From the NCBI RefSeq assembly GCF_001939115.1, contig NZ_MQTZ01000047.1:1-64000 (forward strand): a stretch of DNA of 64,000 nt. Reading direction: 5' to 3'. Below the pieces are notes generated by a model that saw only the letters and a program-made list of their open reading frames with translations, did no database searches and was not told the DNA's origin. Source of the stretch: Leptolyngbya sp. 'hensonii'. GTDB taxonomy: Bacteria > Cyanobacteriota > Cyanobacteriia > GCF-001939115. The position numbers and the translations under genes were made by a program. The first letter of the stretch is position 1, and the number at the start of each line of letters is the position of its first letter. Of the stretch, positions 1 to 8,375 are shown in pieces.

Positions 1-178
1 CACTGTGAGCTTGCAGGACTTGTTGAATTTGCTCTGGACTGACGTGACGGTAGTAGTAGAGGGTGTCAAAACTCTCTGAGAAGGTTTGTTGGCACCCCAG
101 GCAAAAGTAGCGTTGATGCCCATTCGGCATCTTGCCATGCTTGTGAGTCTTAGAATGACCGCAGAGCTTACATTCCAT
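1..178 (-). CDS. IS1-type transposase, N-terminal zinc-ribbon part (cut by window edge)
   Basis: Reading leftward from an ATG at 176-178, the frame stays open to the window edge for 59 codons. It starts MECKLCGHSKTHKHGK and continues with GHQRYFCLGCQQTF. Two CxxC pairs, spaced as in a zinc ribbon, and the GHQRYxCxxC core match the N-terminal InsA-like part of IS1-family transposases, which binds the element's terminal repeats. The catalytic DDE part would lie to the left of the window, so intactness cannot be judged. A degraded C-terminal piece of a similar transposase lies at about 19681-19923, so IS1-like elements have been active in this genome. Confidence 0.7.
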   Translation of the reverse strand, partial: MECKLCGHSKTHKHGKMPNGHQRYFCLGCQQTFSESFDTLYYYRHVSPEQIQQVLQAHS

Positions 179-205
179 AGCTTGAGTAGGTGAATCGTTG
201 ATTCC

Positions 206-859
206 TTACTCTACCAGACCCACATCAGTTTGACGCACTACCGATTTATCACCGATGTCGGCGGGAATGTCCTGAAATGTTTTGCGGAGTGCAAACAGGA
301 CAAAAAGGGCCGCCCAGACGGCCAGAAGGATCTGTTCCAGGGTGGGAGAAAGGATGCCAGTCAAATGGCCCAGCAGGAGAACCGGGATCAGAGGGGTTAA
401 CAGCTTGGTTTCGGGTCGATCGAAACAGAAGGCTTCTTTGAAGAACACCCCTGTCAACGCTGCGAAAGTAAAGCCAACTCCCAACAGGGTCAGGGGTTGC
501 TGGTAAACGGTCAGGGCAAAGGGCTCGGGGTTAAAATGGGCCACGCCCAAGGAGGCGATCGCACCAACAACCCAGAGAATCTGGAGGGCTCGATGCAAGG
601 GGACCAGATAGATATGAATGGTCCATAAACTGACGGCCAGGGCGGCACAGAAACAGGTGTAGAGCGGTGTTAGGAGGCTCAGGAGTAGTGGGTTATTAGG
701 TTGCCAGAGGATAAGAGCAGTTCCGATGGCAAAGCTGAGGGCAGCAACCATCAGTCCGGCACGATAAATGATTACGCCCCGGCGATCGTCCTCAGTAATC
801 GTGAATTCACCAAACTGGCCTTGATACGTCTGTTGTTCTGGTACCTGTAGATCTGCCAT
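206..859 (-). CDS. DUF2301-family integral membrane protein
   Basis: This 217-residue protein starts with a short charged N-terminus containing YQGQFGEFTITEDDRR, followed by about six hydrophobic membrane segments between residues 30 and 195. The FGEFTITEDDRR entry and the GLMVAALSFAIG first helix are typical of the DUF2301 membrane proteins found across cyanobacteria. The function of that family is not established. The ATG at 857-859 is the only sensible start. The gene lies between the IS fragment and the ADP-ribosylglycohydrolase, both on the same strand, and no functional link is evident. The family assignment is from recognition of the sequence pattern; the number of helices is an estimate. 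Confidence 0.75.
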   Translation of the reverse strand: MADLQVPEQQTYQGQFGEFTITEDDRRGVIIYRAGLMVAALSFAIGTALILWQPNNPLLLSLLTPLYTCFCAALAVSLWTIHIYLVPLHRALQILWVVGAIASLGVAHFNPEPFALTVYQQPLTLLGVGFTFAALTGVFFKEAFCFDRPETKLLTPLIPVLLLGHLTGILSPTLEQILLAVWAALFVLFALRKTFQDIPADIGDKSVVRQTDVGLVE

Positions 860-902
860 ATTGCCTCTACGGAAATCTACTCATCAGTCTAAGCTGATTT
901 TT

Positions 903-1808
903 TCAAGCTGGCGCAAGGGTCTGTAATTGATCGGCCATGCGGGTGATTTCGTCTCGCATGGTTAGCTGCTGGAGCCATTGTGGAGGGATGCCTGCTGCAC
1001 CATAGTAGGCTCCAGCCAGTTGACCACAAATCGCGGCTGTGGTGTCTGCATCATCGCCAAGATTGGTTGCCAGGAGGATAGCCTGGGCATAAGTCTCTGT
1101 CTGCCAGAAACACCAGAGTGCTGCTTCTAAACTATGCACCACATATCCCGTCCCGCGAATATCGGCAAGGGCCTTACTACGATAAGTTCCTTCCAAAAGA
1201 CGCCAGATCATAGGGGATGTAACGATCGTCGGGTCACTTCCAAACAGGATGTCTGATTTATCGGCTCCAGCAAGGGCTCGACGCAGGATATCCCCAAACA
1301 GACGACTGGCATCTACGCATTCTGCCGCGCCATGGGTGGTGCGAGCACTTTCCCCTGAGAAGTGCAAAACCCGATCGGGGTCTGGAAAGTAACCCATAGG
1401 TATGGGTGCCAACCGCATGATGCAGCCATTTCCGGCAGCACCGGGATTGGTGGAGCCCCTGAAGGGATCGCCCGATCGCTGGTAATCGGCAAGGGCCTGA
1501 CGGGTCGTATTCCCAATATCAAAACAGGTTCCCGTACTGCTCAGATCCCCCCGTTCGTACCAGCCACAGTAGCGATTCATCTGATCAATAGGATCAAAGG
1601 TTCCCATTGTGATCAGACTGGTCGCCAGACACAAGGCCATTGAGGTGTCGTCGGTCCATTGCCCCGGTTTGAGGTTAAAGGGCCCCCCCCCCACCATATC
1701 CGTGACTGGAGGGAATGAACCCCGAGGCTGAAACTCAACGGTTGTGCCCACAGCATCCCCGGTAGCCAGTCCTAACAGACATCCGCGAAACCGTTCAGTT
1801 TGATTCAT
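903..1808 (-). CDS. ADP-ribosylglycohydrolase family protein
   Basis: This 301-residue protein of the DraG/ARH fold removes ADP-ribose from proteins or nucleic acids using two magnesium ions. Metal-site motifs are visible: GLATGDAVGTTVEF near residue 13, GQWTDDTSMALCLA near 50 and LGDDADTTAAICGQLAGAYY near 250. These are the three acidic clusters of the family, so the enzyme looks intact. DraG controls nitrogenase reductase by removing ADP-ribose from NifH in some proteobacteria, but there is no DraT gene beside this one and it lies 44 kb from nif. A nitrogenase link is therefore not supported, and the substrate is unknown. The start is the ATG at 1806-1808, which gives MNQTERFRGCLLGLATGD. 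Confidence 0.88.
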   Translation of the reverse strand: MNQTERFRGCLLGLATGDAVGTTVEFQPRGSFPPVTDMVGGGPFNLKPGQWTDDTSMALCLATSLITMGTFDPIDQMNRYCGWYERGDLSSTGTCFDIGNTTRQALADYQRSGDPFRGSTNPGAAGNGCIMRLAPIPMGYFPDPDRVLHFSGESARTTHGAAECVDASRLFGDILRRALAGADKSDILFGSDPTIVTSPMIWRLLEGTYRSKALADIRGTGYVVHSLEAALWCFWQTETYAQAILLATNLGDDADTTAAICGQLAGAYYGAAGIPPQWLQQLTMRDEITRMADQLQTLAPA

Positions 1809-1880
1809 AGGGGCTGAGCATCGAACCTGTAAGAAGTATGCAAGAATTCATGACATCCACCCTTACCCGACAGAATCATT

Positions 1881-2345
1881 ATGGCTGGATTCCTCCCTCC
1901 CATAGCGGGTATGGCTGCCTTCCTGACTGCCAGTCTGGGAATATTGCCTGCGATCGCCGCTAGTAAACAGGTCAGGCTCACTTGCTCCTATCATGAAACC
2001 ACACCACAAATCCTGGCCAGTGGCTCCTGGGAAACAGTCTTTAAAGCCGGAAAAGCGGATCTCCGACAGGCTTTTGAAACCTGTATGGGGGGAGCAGCAC
2101 CACGGGTTTTTGTCGGGGAAGAAGTTGGAAAACGGCTATACCCTTTGGGGAAGCCGAGGACCCATCAGGCCCTGCAGGTGACCGGTGAGGACCAGGCCCT
2201 CATCCTGCTCTGGAATCGCTTACTCCAGGCCAAGCAGACCCGGTTAACGAAACCATTGGTTCTGGCAGCAGATTCAGCCGGGAGCAAATTGGAGCGCAGC
2301 TTCAGAATCATTATGACTGAAACCACTTCTACTCGCTCAAATTAA
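1881..2345 (+). CDS. Small exported protein of unknown function
   Basis: The 154-residue product starts MAGFLPPIAGMAAFLTAS and has a hydrophobic stretch to about residue 25 ending in IAAS, consistent with a signal peptide. The mature part contains two cysteines (LTCSYHE and FETCMGG), which could form a disulfide outside the cytoplasm. I do not recognise a family. It is divergent from the ADP-ribosylglycohydrolase gene, with about 70 bases between them for both promoters. It is followed by a repeat-containing spacer. Codon use looks ordinary for the region. Confidence 0.55.
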   Translation: MAGFLPPIAGMAAFLTASLGILPAIAASKQVRLTCSYHETTPQILASGSWETVFKAGKADLRQAFETCMGGAAPRVFVGEEVGKRLYPLGKPRTHQALQVTGEDQALILLWNRLLQAKQTRLTKPLVLAADSAGSKLERSFRIIMTETTSTRSN

Positions 2346-2353
2346 GCAGCTCG

Positions 2354-2522
2354 AATTGGAGGCTTTGCTGAATGCAAATATGAATTACCCTCATCCCCAG
2401 CCCTTCTCCCGCAGGAGAAGGGAGCTAAAACTCTTGTTCCCTCTCCTTTGGGAGAGGGCTAGGGAGAGGGCTGCATAAGGCTCAAGCACGAAAATCATCC
2501 TTCTATTCAGCAACGCCGAATT
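2354..2522. repeat. MITE-like element with internal REP-type palindromes
   Basis: Imperfect terminal inverted repeats bound about 169 bases: AATTGGAGGCTTTGCTGAAT at 2354-2373 and the reverse complement of AATTCGGCGTTGCTGAAT at 2505-2522. Inside are G/C-rich palindromes such as CCCTTCTCCCGCAGGAGAAG and CCCTCTCCTTTGGGAGAGGG, a repeat style common in cyanobacterial intergenic DNA. No gene is visible from 2346 to 2625. A small non-autonomous transposable element is inferred. Confidence 0.45.
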
Positions 2523-2625
2523 GGAAAGTATGGTTTTCTTCAATCCCAAGCATCAGCAAGTCGAATCATTGAGAATGCTCTTTTCTGCTTAGGATTTTGG
2601 TAAGGGGTTAATTATCAGGAGTCTT

Positions 2626-3357
2626 ATGATTTCTTCCTCCACGCTATTCCATCTGGTTGCTAAGGGTGGAGTGGTTATGATTCCGATCATAGCCCTCTCA
2701 ATCGGTACTTTGGCCTGCGCTATGGAGCGGGGCTGGTTCTGGTATTCCTTGATGAGCCAGGAAGATCGAATCGTTCATGATGTGGTCGCCGCAGCCAGAA
2801 CTGATTTGCAGGAGGCAGCAAAGATCGCAGAGCGGGCACAACATCTCCCGATCGGTCGCTTCCTGCTGGCTCCGTTACAATTGCGTTGGCCCACCCCGGA
2901 AACCTTTCGACTAGCCCTGGAAACAACAGCCGATGAGGAGTTTGCCCTGATGCGGCGGGGCAATGCTTTTCTGGAGAGTACGATCGGCCTGGCACCGTTG
3001 CTGGGATTACTGGGAACGGTTACCGGGCTGATCCTGACCTTTAGTAATCTTAATATTGGTGGCAGCGCCGAGGCTGCTGCCAAGGTAGACCTATCCAAGG
3101 CTGCTGCGGGGATTTCAGAAGCCCTAATTACCACCGCTGGGGGGATGATTGTCGCAATTATGGCCCTGGGGGTGCTACGCCTCTTCATGAATATGCAAAC
3201 CCGGCAGGTAGACTATTTCACCAAAGTGGGGGGCAAGCTAGAGCTGATTTACCGTCAGTTCTGGTACGAACCAGCCTTTCATGAAAAGCCCCCGGCGATG
3301 ATATCCGCAGAGATAGGAATTTCCCGATCGGAATCGGATCAACTCTCCCGGATTTGA
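2626..3357 (+). CDS. MotA/TolQ/ExbB proton-channel family protein
   Basis: This is a 243-residue inner-membrane protein. A first helix lies at about 15-35, and the family signature is at residues 122-140 (APLLGLLGTVTGLILTF) in the second helix. A third helix lies at about 178-200 (GGMIVAIMALGVLRLF). ExbB and TolQ subunits form pentameric proton channels that drive TonB- or Tol-type energy transfer with an ExbD/TolR partner. No ExbD/TolR gene is adjacent, so a partner elsewhere is needed. A CAGGA ribosome-binding site lies just upstream of the ATG at 2626. The 3' end overlaps the convergent small CIS gene at 3339 by 19 bases. Confidence 0.85.
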   Translation: MISSSTLFHLVAKGGVVMIPIIALSIGTLACAMERGWFWYSLMSQEDRIVHDVVAAARTDLQEAAKIAERAQHLPIGRFLLAPLQLRWPTPETFRLALETTADEEFALMRRGNAFLESTIGLAPLLGLLGTVTGLILTFSNLNIGGSAEAAAKVDLSKAAAGISEALITTAGGMIVAIMALGVLRLFMNMQTRQVDYFTKVGGKLELIYRQFWYEPAFHEKPPAMISAEIGISRSESDQLSRI

Positions 3358-3536
3358 TCGATTGTCTGGACCCACTGACGGCGCTCCCCATGTTCCAGGT
3401 TGAGGATTTCGGTCAGGGACCAGTGAAAGTGATAGGCAATTAAGGCTACCTCCCGCCGTAGCTGTTCTGGGGGGTAGCCTAAAACTCCCCCGATAGGGTC
3501 AGCTCCACCCGAAAGGCCGTCTGGCACTGGGGACAT
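3339..3536 (-). CDS. CIS-associated small protein (DUF6760-like)
   Basis: The product is 65 residues. The part from LGYPPEQLRREVALIAYH onward (HFHWSLTEILNLEHGERRQW) looks like the small proteins that follow the tail-assembly gene in phage-like contractile injection clusters. In phage biology such short Trp/Glu-rich proteins act as tail-assembly chaperones, but this one has no proven role. The only usable starts (ATG at 3534-3536, GTG three codons later) lie inside the upstream gene, giving a 58-base overlap and so tight translational coupling. The 3' end overlaps the ExbB-like gene head-on. The family call is moderate. Confidence 0.65.
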   Translation of the reverse strand: MSPVPDGLSGGADPIGGVLGYPPEQLRREVALIAYHFHWSLTEILNLEHGERRQWVQTIDQIRES

Positions 3537-3856
3537 TGGACGGGAATATGCACATCCCCTTCATGGTTGATGCGGTTGTAAAATTCCCGCAGATAGGCCA
3601 GATCAAGCGTAAAGAGGTTTTCCAGCATATCGGGCGTCACCTCAGACAACGTTCCCAGTTGAGTAATGACATTGGACAGAAGCACCAGCACCGCATAGGC
3701 AGGATTCTCCTGTGCCTGAGGATACTTCTGAACCAGGATTTCATCCCTGGCTGTGGCGAGACGCATTTTCCCCTGGCGGTGGAGGATGCCAGTTGGATCA
3801 ACCAGTCCTTTGGGCAGGGTGAATTCAAATTCTGTGGGGGGAAAAACGGTAGACAT
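3479..3856 (-). CDS. Phage-tail-assembly-like protein, copy 1 (with CPxC motif)
   Basis: This 125-residue protein starts with TEFEFTLPKGLVDPTG and HRQGKMRLATARDEI, near-identical in pattern to the plus-strand paralog at 8376-8708. Such proteins in CIS clusters resemble Mu gp41-type tail assembly proteins, which probably help tube or tape-measure assembly in the cytoplasm. Copy 1 has an extra C-terminal CPQC motif (VPVQCPQCQTAF) that the other copy lacks. It is divergent from the DUF4255 gene at 4200 and couples into the small gene at 3339-3536. The functional assignment is by synteny and pattern and has not been tested. Confidence 0.75.
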   Translation of the reverse strand: MSTVFPPTEFEFTLPKGLVDPTGILHRQGKMRLATARDEILVQKYPQAQENPAYAVLVLLSNVITQLGTLSEVTPDMLENLFTLDLAYLREFYNRINHEGDVHIPVQCPQCQTAFRVELTLSGEF

Positions 3857-4199
3857 GGGAGCTATTCATGGCAAACTGCAAAATTAGGGAATTCGGATGC
3901 ATTCCCATAGCCTCTCTGCGAGAGCCTTGATCGGGCCTGATACCAAACCGGGTACCGATCTAACCCATCGTACAGTCATTCCATTGCTTTTCTGACCTGC
4001 ACCGATCTCAGGGAAACCTGCCGGGGTGCAGACAATTTACTGCAGGGAAGTGGTCTCATCCAAAGGCGTGCCCCCTCCATCCCTGGTCTAAACACCATGG
4101 TGATTGCTTTCAGGATGAGAAAATCTCGACTTAGGTCTAATAACTAACCTGCATTTGCATCCCTAAGCTGGACTCTTGTAAAGCCTACAGACCCGTTCC
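3857..4199. promoter_or_regulatory. Divergent intergenic region of the CIS locus
   Basis: These 343 bases separate the minus-strand tail-assembly pair from the plus-strand DUF4255-sheath-tube series, so promoters for both directions must lie here. I see no confident -10/-35 pair, no strong hairpin and no coding potential. The DUF4255 start at 4200 has no clear Shine-Dalgarno sequence upstream. Confidence 0.4.
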
Positions 4200-4745
4200 A
4201 TGATTCCTGCTGTTGCTCGGACTCTGGCCAATATTCTGGCTAAGGGCACTTCATTGAGCAGTACAGAACACATTGATCTGAACCCTCCTGGCCCAAGAGT
4301 AACTGGCAGGTCGGGGCTGACTCTTTACTGCTACGACGTTTGCAAGAGTTCGCAGGTCCACGCTGAATCCCTGGTGCCATCTATCGAGAAAACACAGCTT
4401 ACTAATGAGCAGTACTTACTCCAGTGGTTTGATGTGTCTTTTTTAGTGAGCGCCTGGGACTACACGGTGTTAGGGGAACAGCAATTGTTGTCTGAGGCTC
4501 TGACCTCTCTGGTGGGCCATCCTTCCTTGCCTGAGGAAATGCTGGCCCCTGAATTGCGTGGGCATGGAGATTTACCGCTGGTGATTTCTTTGCAACCTGC
4601 GATCAATCCCGTGATGTTATGGACTTCCCTCGGAGTCCCCCTGCGTCCCGCCCTCTATGTCACTGTTTCTATCCCTGTGTTCTCAGAACGGAAACCAATT
4701 GCATTTGAGGAGATCAGCCCAAGCGTTACCTGCTCAAATGCCTGA
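4200..4745 (+). CDS. Short DUF4255 (Pvc16 N-terminal-like) CIS protein
   Basis: The 181-residue product begins MIPAVARTLANILAKGTSLS, followed by IDLNPPGP and LTLYCYDVCKSS, the usual pattern of cyanobacterial DUF4255 proteins. DUF4255 is the N-terminal domain of Pvc16/Afp16, the cap protein that ends the sheath-tube polymer in contractile injection systems. Motifs WFDVSFLVSAWDYTVLGEQ and LPLVISLQP sit where the family has its conserved beta segments. It is followed, after 161 bases, by the sheath gene. A second, longer DUF4255 gene is at 10992. Which of the two is the true terminator cannot be told from sequence. Confidence 0.8.
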   Translation: MIPAVARTLANILAKGTSLSSTEHIDLNPPGPRVTGRSGLTLYCYDVCKSSQVHAESLVPSIEKTQLTNEQYLLQWFDVSFLVSAWDYTVLGEQQLLSEALTSLVGHPSLPEEMLAPELRGHGDLPLVISLQPAINPVMLWTSLGVPLRPALYVTVSIPVFSERKPIAFEEISPSVTCSNA

Positions 4746-4906
4746 TCGGATTTTAAAACTCTGTCTTTAAAGCGCTCTTTAAATTTTTGTCAGTTTTTAC
4801 CTGAATTCTTACAGCCCATCTTTACCGCCTGCCCATTGAGCATCCATGCAATGGCTGGCTTAGCCAATTCCCATTTTGTCAGTTTACTCGTACAGGAAAT
4901 TAGGTC

Positions 4907-6631
4907 ATGGCGAGATTAGATTACTTTGCTCCTGGGGTTTACGTTGAAGAGGTCCAGCGGGGGAGTCGCCCGATCGAGGGTGTGCCCACCGCTGTTGCCG
5001 GGTTTATGGGGTTTACGGAAGATGTTCGCGGTGGGGCAGAACTGTTTAAGCCCATGCTTGTCACTAGCTGGGATCAGTACCTGCAGTACTTCAGCCGCCC
5101 CATGTCCGACGGTTACACCGACTTCAACGCCTATCTGCCCTTTGCAGTCAATGGTTGGTTCCTGAATGGGGGTGGACGCTGTTGGGTCATGAGCATTGGC
5201 ACTCAGTTGCCAGGTACCCCAGTTTCTCCCCAGGCAGCGGGCACCCAGGTCAACAGCCGTGGTAATCGTCCCAGCCTGCGGTTTTCCCTACGGACCCAGG
5301 AACCAGCCCCCGCTCCCCGTCGGGGTCGGGGGGCGATCGCGCCTCAGGCCAGTAGCCTGACCGTAGCTGGTGGGTCTGTAACGATACAAATTCGGGAAAG
5401 TACCCCCAAGCCCCCAGCGGATGCCGACGCCGAGCCCCCCGCAGATACGGGCGAATACTTCAGTGTAGCCATACGTCAAGGCAGCGAAGAACTGGAGCGA
5501 TTTGAACACCTGACCATGGATCCCAATGCAGATGCCGCTTTAGCGGACTATGTTGTCACGGCTGTGCAGGCTTCCCAGTTTGTCGAAGTGTTGCATATTG
5601 ACCCCACCGTGGGACGCCCTCTGAGCCGCCGTCCGGCCAATGGTCAATACGAGGTCAGCCCTCCGCCTGTTGCCCCCAACCAGGCCCAATTCCCCCGGGA
5701 AGTGCAGGGCAATCGCGACGATCGCACTGGTATCCGGGGTCTGTTCGAGATTGATGAGATCACCATTCTCGCCTGTCCCGACCTGATGCGGGCCTATGAG
5801 GCCAGCCTGATGAACCTGGATCAGGTTCACGGCATTATGGAACTGATGGTCAGTCTTTGCGAGGGTGCTGCCTCCGGGGATATCCCCAACCCTCCCAACC
5901 GAATGGTAATTTTGGATACGCCCCCCGATCGGGTCAAACCCCAGGATGTCAGCCGCTGGCTGATGGAAGAATTCAACCGGCGCTCCATGTTCGCCGCCCT
6001 TTATTACCCCTGGATCCAGGTGCCCAATCCCCGCAATGCTGGTAAGCCAATTCTGGTACCCCCTGCTGGGCACATGGCCGGGATCTGGTGCCGCACTGAT
6101 GAAACCCGGGGGGTTTACAAAGCTCCGGCCAATGAAGTGCCCCGGGGCGTCTCAGGTCTGGCCTACGATTGTAACTTCCGGGAACAGGAACTTCTGAACC
6201 CGATCGGCATCAACTGCATCCGACCTTTCCCCGGTCGAGGCATCCGCGTCTGGGGAGCCCGGACCCTGGTGGAACCGGATATTACGGAATGGCGCTACAT
6301 CAGCGTGCGTCGTTTGATCAGCTACATCGAAAAGTCAATCGAACTGGGCACCCAATGGGCGGTTTTCGAGCCCAACGATCAGGATCTGTGGGAGCGGGTC
6401 AAACGGACGGTGAACAACTTCCTCACCGGGCTGTGGCGTGAAGGGGCCTTGTATGGATCGTCGCCTTCCCAAGCCTTTTATGTGAAGTGCGACGAAGAGT
6501 TGAACACACCCGACACCATGATCCTGGGTCGGCTGTATGTAGAGGTTGGGGTCTGCCCAGTACGGCCCGCTGAATTTGTCATCTTCCGAGTCAGCCAATG
6601 GACTGGCCAGGACGAAGGCGGAGAGGGTTAA
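4907..6631 (+). CDS. CIS contractile sheath protein
   Basis: This 574-residue sheath subunit starts MARLDYFAPGVYVEEVQRGS, with IEGVPTAVAGFMGFTE, the conserved N-terminus of phage-tail-like sheath proteins. The C-terminal third has RRLISYIEKSIELGTQWAVF, FEPNDQDLWERVKRTV and FLTGLWREGALYG, which form the handshake core that links subunits. Residues 100-270 (Pro/Gly/Ala-rich, with APAPRRGRGAIAPQ) are an insertion of the variable surface domain type. The sheath wraps the inner tube and shortens on firing. A TCATGG start context with an AGGAAAT-type site lies upstream. It heads the sheath-tube-tube-tube-assembly series and is presumably its most abundant product. Confidence 0.95.
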   Translation: MARLDYFAPGVYVEEVQRGSRPIEGVPTAVAGFMGFTEDVRGGAELFKPMLVTSWDQYLQYFSRPMSDGYTDFNAYLPFAVNGWFLNGGGRCWVMSIGTQLPGTPVSPQAAGTQVNSRGNRPSLRFSLRTQEPAPAPRRGRGAIAPQASSLTVAGGSVTIQIRESTPKPPADADAEPPADTGEYFSVAIRQGSEELERFEHLTMDPNADAALADYVVTAVQASQFVEVLHIDPTVGRPLSRRPANGQYEVSPPPVAPNQAQFPREVQGNRDDRTGIRGLFEIDEITILACPDLMRAYEASLMNLDQVHGIMELMVSLCEGAASGDIPNPPNRMVILDTPPDRVKPQDVSRWLMEEFNRRSMFAALYYPWIQVPNPRNAGKPILVPPAGHMAGIWCRTDETRGVYKAPANEVPRGVSGLAYDCNFREQELLNPIGINCIRPFPGRGIRVWGARTLVEPDITEWRYISVRRLISYIEKSIELGTQWAVFEPNDQDLWERVKRTVNNFLTGLWREGALYGSSPSQAFYVKCDEELNTPDTMILGRLYVEVGVCPVRPAEFVIFRVSQWTGQDEGGEG

Positions 6632-6704
6632 TCATTGCTTGCAGGGACGGGAAGCCCTCCCGTCCCTCATGATGAGGCCCAATTTATCAACGGAGTAAGA
6701 GATT

Positions 6705-7277
6705 ATGACAAAACCAGCCTTTACTACAGGAACCAGTACCTACTACATCGAGTTTGATGGTCTGACTCAGATGCAGATCAAGAGCATGAACGAGATCAGC
6801 TATGAAGCCAAAGTGGCCGGTAATAAAAAGGCCATCGCCTCTACGAAGGGAACTGCAGGGGTGATCACTGAACGGCAGACAACTTCCGGTGGGTACGAAA
6901 CCAACCCAACGATGACGATCGAAGTTTACATGAGTGCCAATTCGGCCAGCGCCAGTTACAAGCTGTACAAGTGGTTTCAAGCCTGCCTGCCTGCCAGTGA
7001 TGGCGGTCAGGGAAACTGGGCCGGTAATCGGAAGGCCGCTTCTGTCTCAGTCTATGATGCGGACGGTAAGACGGAAATTCTACGCTGGAACCTCGATCGG
7101 GCCTGGATCAAGAAGTATTCGATTTCCGCAGCCGATGTCACAGGTGGAGACCTCGCGGTAGAAACCTACGAATTCGTGGCAGAACACATTGATAAGGTGA
7201 CGCAAATTCAGGCTGTCACAACTGGGGCCGTTACGAAGAGCACGGCGGTTGTGATTAACAGCTCGAACGCTTACTAG
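6705..7277 (+). CDS. CIS inner-tube protein 1 (T4 gp19-like)
   Basis: This 190-residue tube-fold protein begins FTTGTSTYYIEFDGLTQMQI. It contains TMTIEVYMSANSASASYKLY and WFQACLPASDGGQGNWAGNR, and ends in the ITGGDLAVETYEFVAE-type strand typical of gp19/Hcp-like tube proteins. Such proteins stack as hexamers inside the sheath and are propelled out on contraction. A CGGAGTAAGAG ribosome-binding region precedes the ATG at 6705. Three tube-like genes follow one another with short gaps; this first copy is probably the main tube, the others more likely tube-initiation or baseplate-proximal proteins (inference from other CIS). Confidence 0.9.
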   Translation: MTKPAFTTGTSTYYIEFDGLTQMQIKSMNEISYEAKVAGNKKAIASTKGTAGVITERQTTSGGYETNPTMTIEVYMSANSASASYKLYKWFQACLPASDGGQGNWAGNRKAASVSVYDADGKTEILRWNLDRAWIKKYSISAADVTGGDLAVETYEFVAEHIDKVTQIQAVTTGAVTKSTAVVINSSNAY

Positions 7278-7303
7278 ACATAAGGTATCTACAGGATTGA
7301 ACT

Positions 7304-7843
7304 ATGGTTAATGCCGCCTTTGGGTTAAACTTCCAGACCCGCAGAAGTGCGATTGAGTATCTAACCTTCAGTCGCTTCTACTTTGAAGTTGATGGGATGA
7401 CCAAACTGCTGATTTCCAAGGCCAGTGGTATCAGCATTGTGATTGAGACCACAGAACAAACGAAACCGATCGGCTCCACAAAAAATGTGGGTGGTGCTGG
7501 GGCAATCAGCCAAACCCAGGCCACACCGACTGGGGTCAGCACTGAAAATCTCACCTTGGAATTTATCTCCACGCAGGACAATAACGTGCTGTTGGAGTGG
7601 TACATCCGATGCCATCCCAAGCCTCGGGATGGGGGACCTAGGAAGCAGATGCAACAGCGTCTGGCCTGTTCTCTGGTGTTCTACAACCAGGATGGCACCG
7701 AGGGAGCCCGTTGGAATGTCCGGGATGCAATTCCAGCAAAATATAAAACGACGAAAGTGGCGGCTGATTCTGGCGATCTGTTTAAGGAAACGATCGAGAT
7801 TGCCCACGCTGGGTTAATTCGCGCCAATATCCCCACCACATAA
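7304..7843 (+). CDS. CIS inner-tube protein 2 (T4 gp19-like)
   Basis: The 179-residue protein has the tube fold pattern: LTFSRFYFEVDGMTKLLISK near residue 21, TENLTLEFISTQDNNVLLEW in the middle, and GTEGARWNVRDAIPAKYKTT followed by DLFKETIEIAHAGL at the end. In other CIS, second and third tube paralogs form the first rings on the spike and set the symmetry match. It follows tube 1 by 26 bases and precedes tube 3 by 9 bases, so it is in the same operon. It has an N-terminal extension of about 20 residues compared with tube 1. Confidence 0.88.
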   Translation: MVNAAFGLNFQTRRSAIEYLTFSRFYFEVDGMTKLLISKASGISIVIETTEQTKPIGSTKNVGGAGAISQTQATPTGVSTENLTLEFISTQDNNVLLEWYIRCHPKPRDGGPRKQMQQRLACSLVFYNQDGTEGARWNVRDAIPAKYKTTKVAADSGDLFKETIEIAHAGLIRANIPTT

Positions 7844-7852
7844 CCTGAGGCC

Positions 7853-8362
7853 ATGCCCAAACCTCCCCCTAAAACTGGTACTGGCACACTTCCTGAAATT
7901 CTCACAACATCCCGTTTTTACGTGGAGTTGAAGGTGACTCAGAGTGATATGCCAGATGCCTATTTCATGGAATGTAAGGGTATTAAATACAGTGTGGACT
8001 TGATTGAGGTCGCAGAAGTGGCTCCCCTGAAAGGTCAAGGCAAAGCGACGCAGGGTCTAATTGTTCGAAGTAAAATTCCCGGTTCCTTCAAGGTGGGGAA
8101 TATTACCCTGCGTCGGGGCATGTTGACCAATTCCAACATGTTCTGGACCTGGCTACAATCGGTTCATGATGGCCAGTGGAGCACCCAGCGTAAAGAAGGT
8201 TCCCTGGTTATTTATACTCAAAGTGGTACGGAAGGGGCTCGGTTTCAATTTTCACGGGCCTGGCCAATTAGCTACAGTTTTGCAGGCAGCAATGTATCCC
8301 AGGGAGAGATGGCGATCGAAGAGCTGGAGATTGCAGTAGAGGACCTGAAGCGCACCACGTAA
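7853..8362 (+). CDS. CIS inner-tube protein 3 (T4 gp19-like)
   Basis: The 169-residue protein shows the same tube-fold features: TTSRFYVELKVTQSDMPDAY, FKVGNITLRRGMLTNSNMFW, TQSGTEGARFQFSRAWPISY and EMAIEELEIAVEDLKR at the end. Its YFMECKGIKYSVDLIEVAEV insertion is distinctive and is common to the third tube-like gene in CIS clusters. It starts 10 bases after tube 2 stops and is followed within 14 bases by the tail-assembly gene, which supports one transcript. It is probably a tube-initiator ring rather than the bulk tube; that is inference from gene order. Confidence 0.88.
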   Translation: MPKPPPKTGTGTLPEILTTSRFYVELKVTQSDMPDAYFMECKGIKYSVDLIEVAEVAPLKGQGKATQGLIVRSKIPGSFKVGNITLRRGMLTNSNMFWTWLQSVHDGQWSTQRKEGSLVIYTQSGTEGARFQFSRAWPISYSFAGSNVSQGEMAIEELEIAVEDLKRTT

Positions 8363-8375
8363 TGGGTCAACGTCG

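Noticed and set aside
903-1808. DraG control of nitrogenase
   Set aside because: Same fold, but no DraT gene is adjacent and it is 44 kb from nif; a nitrogenase link cannot be supported.
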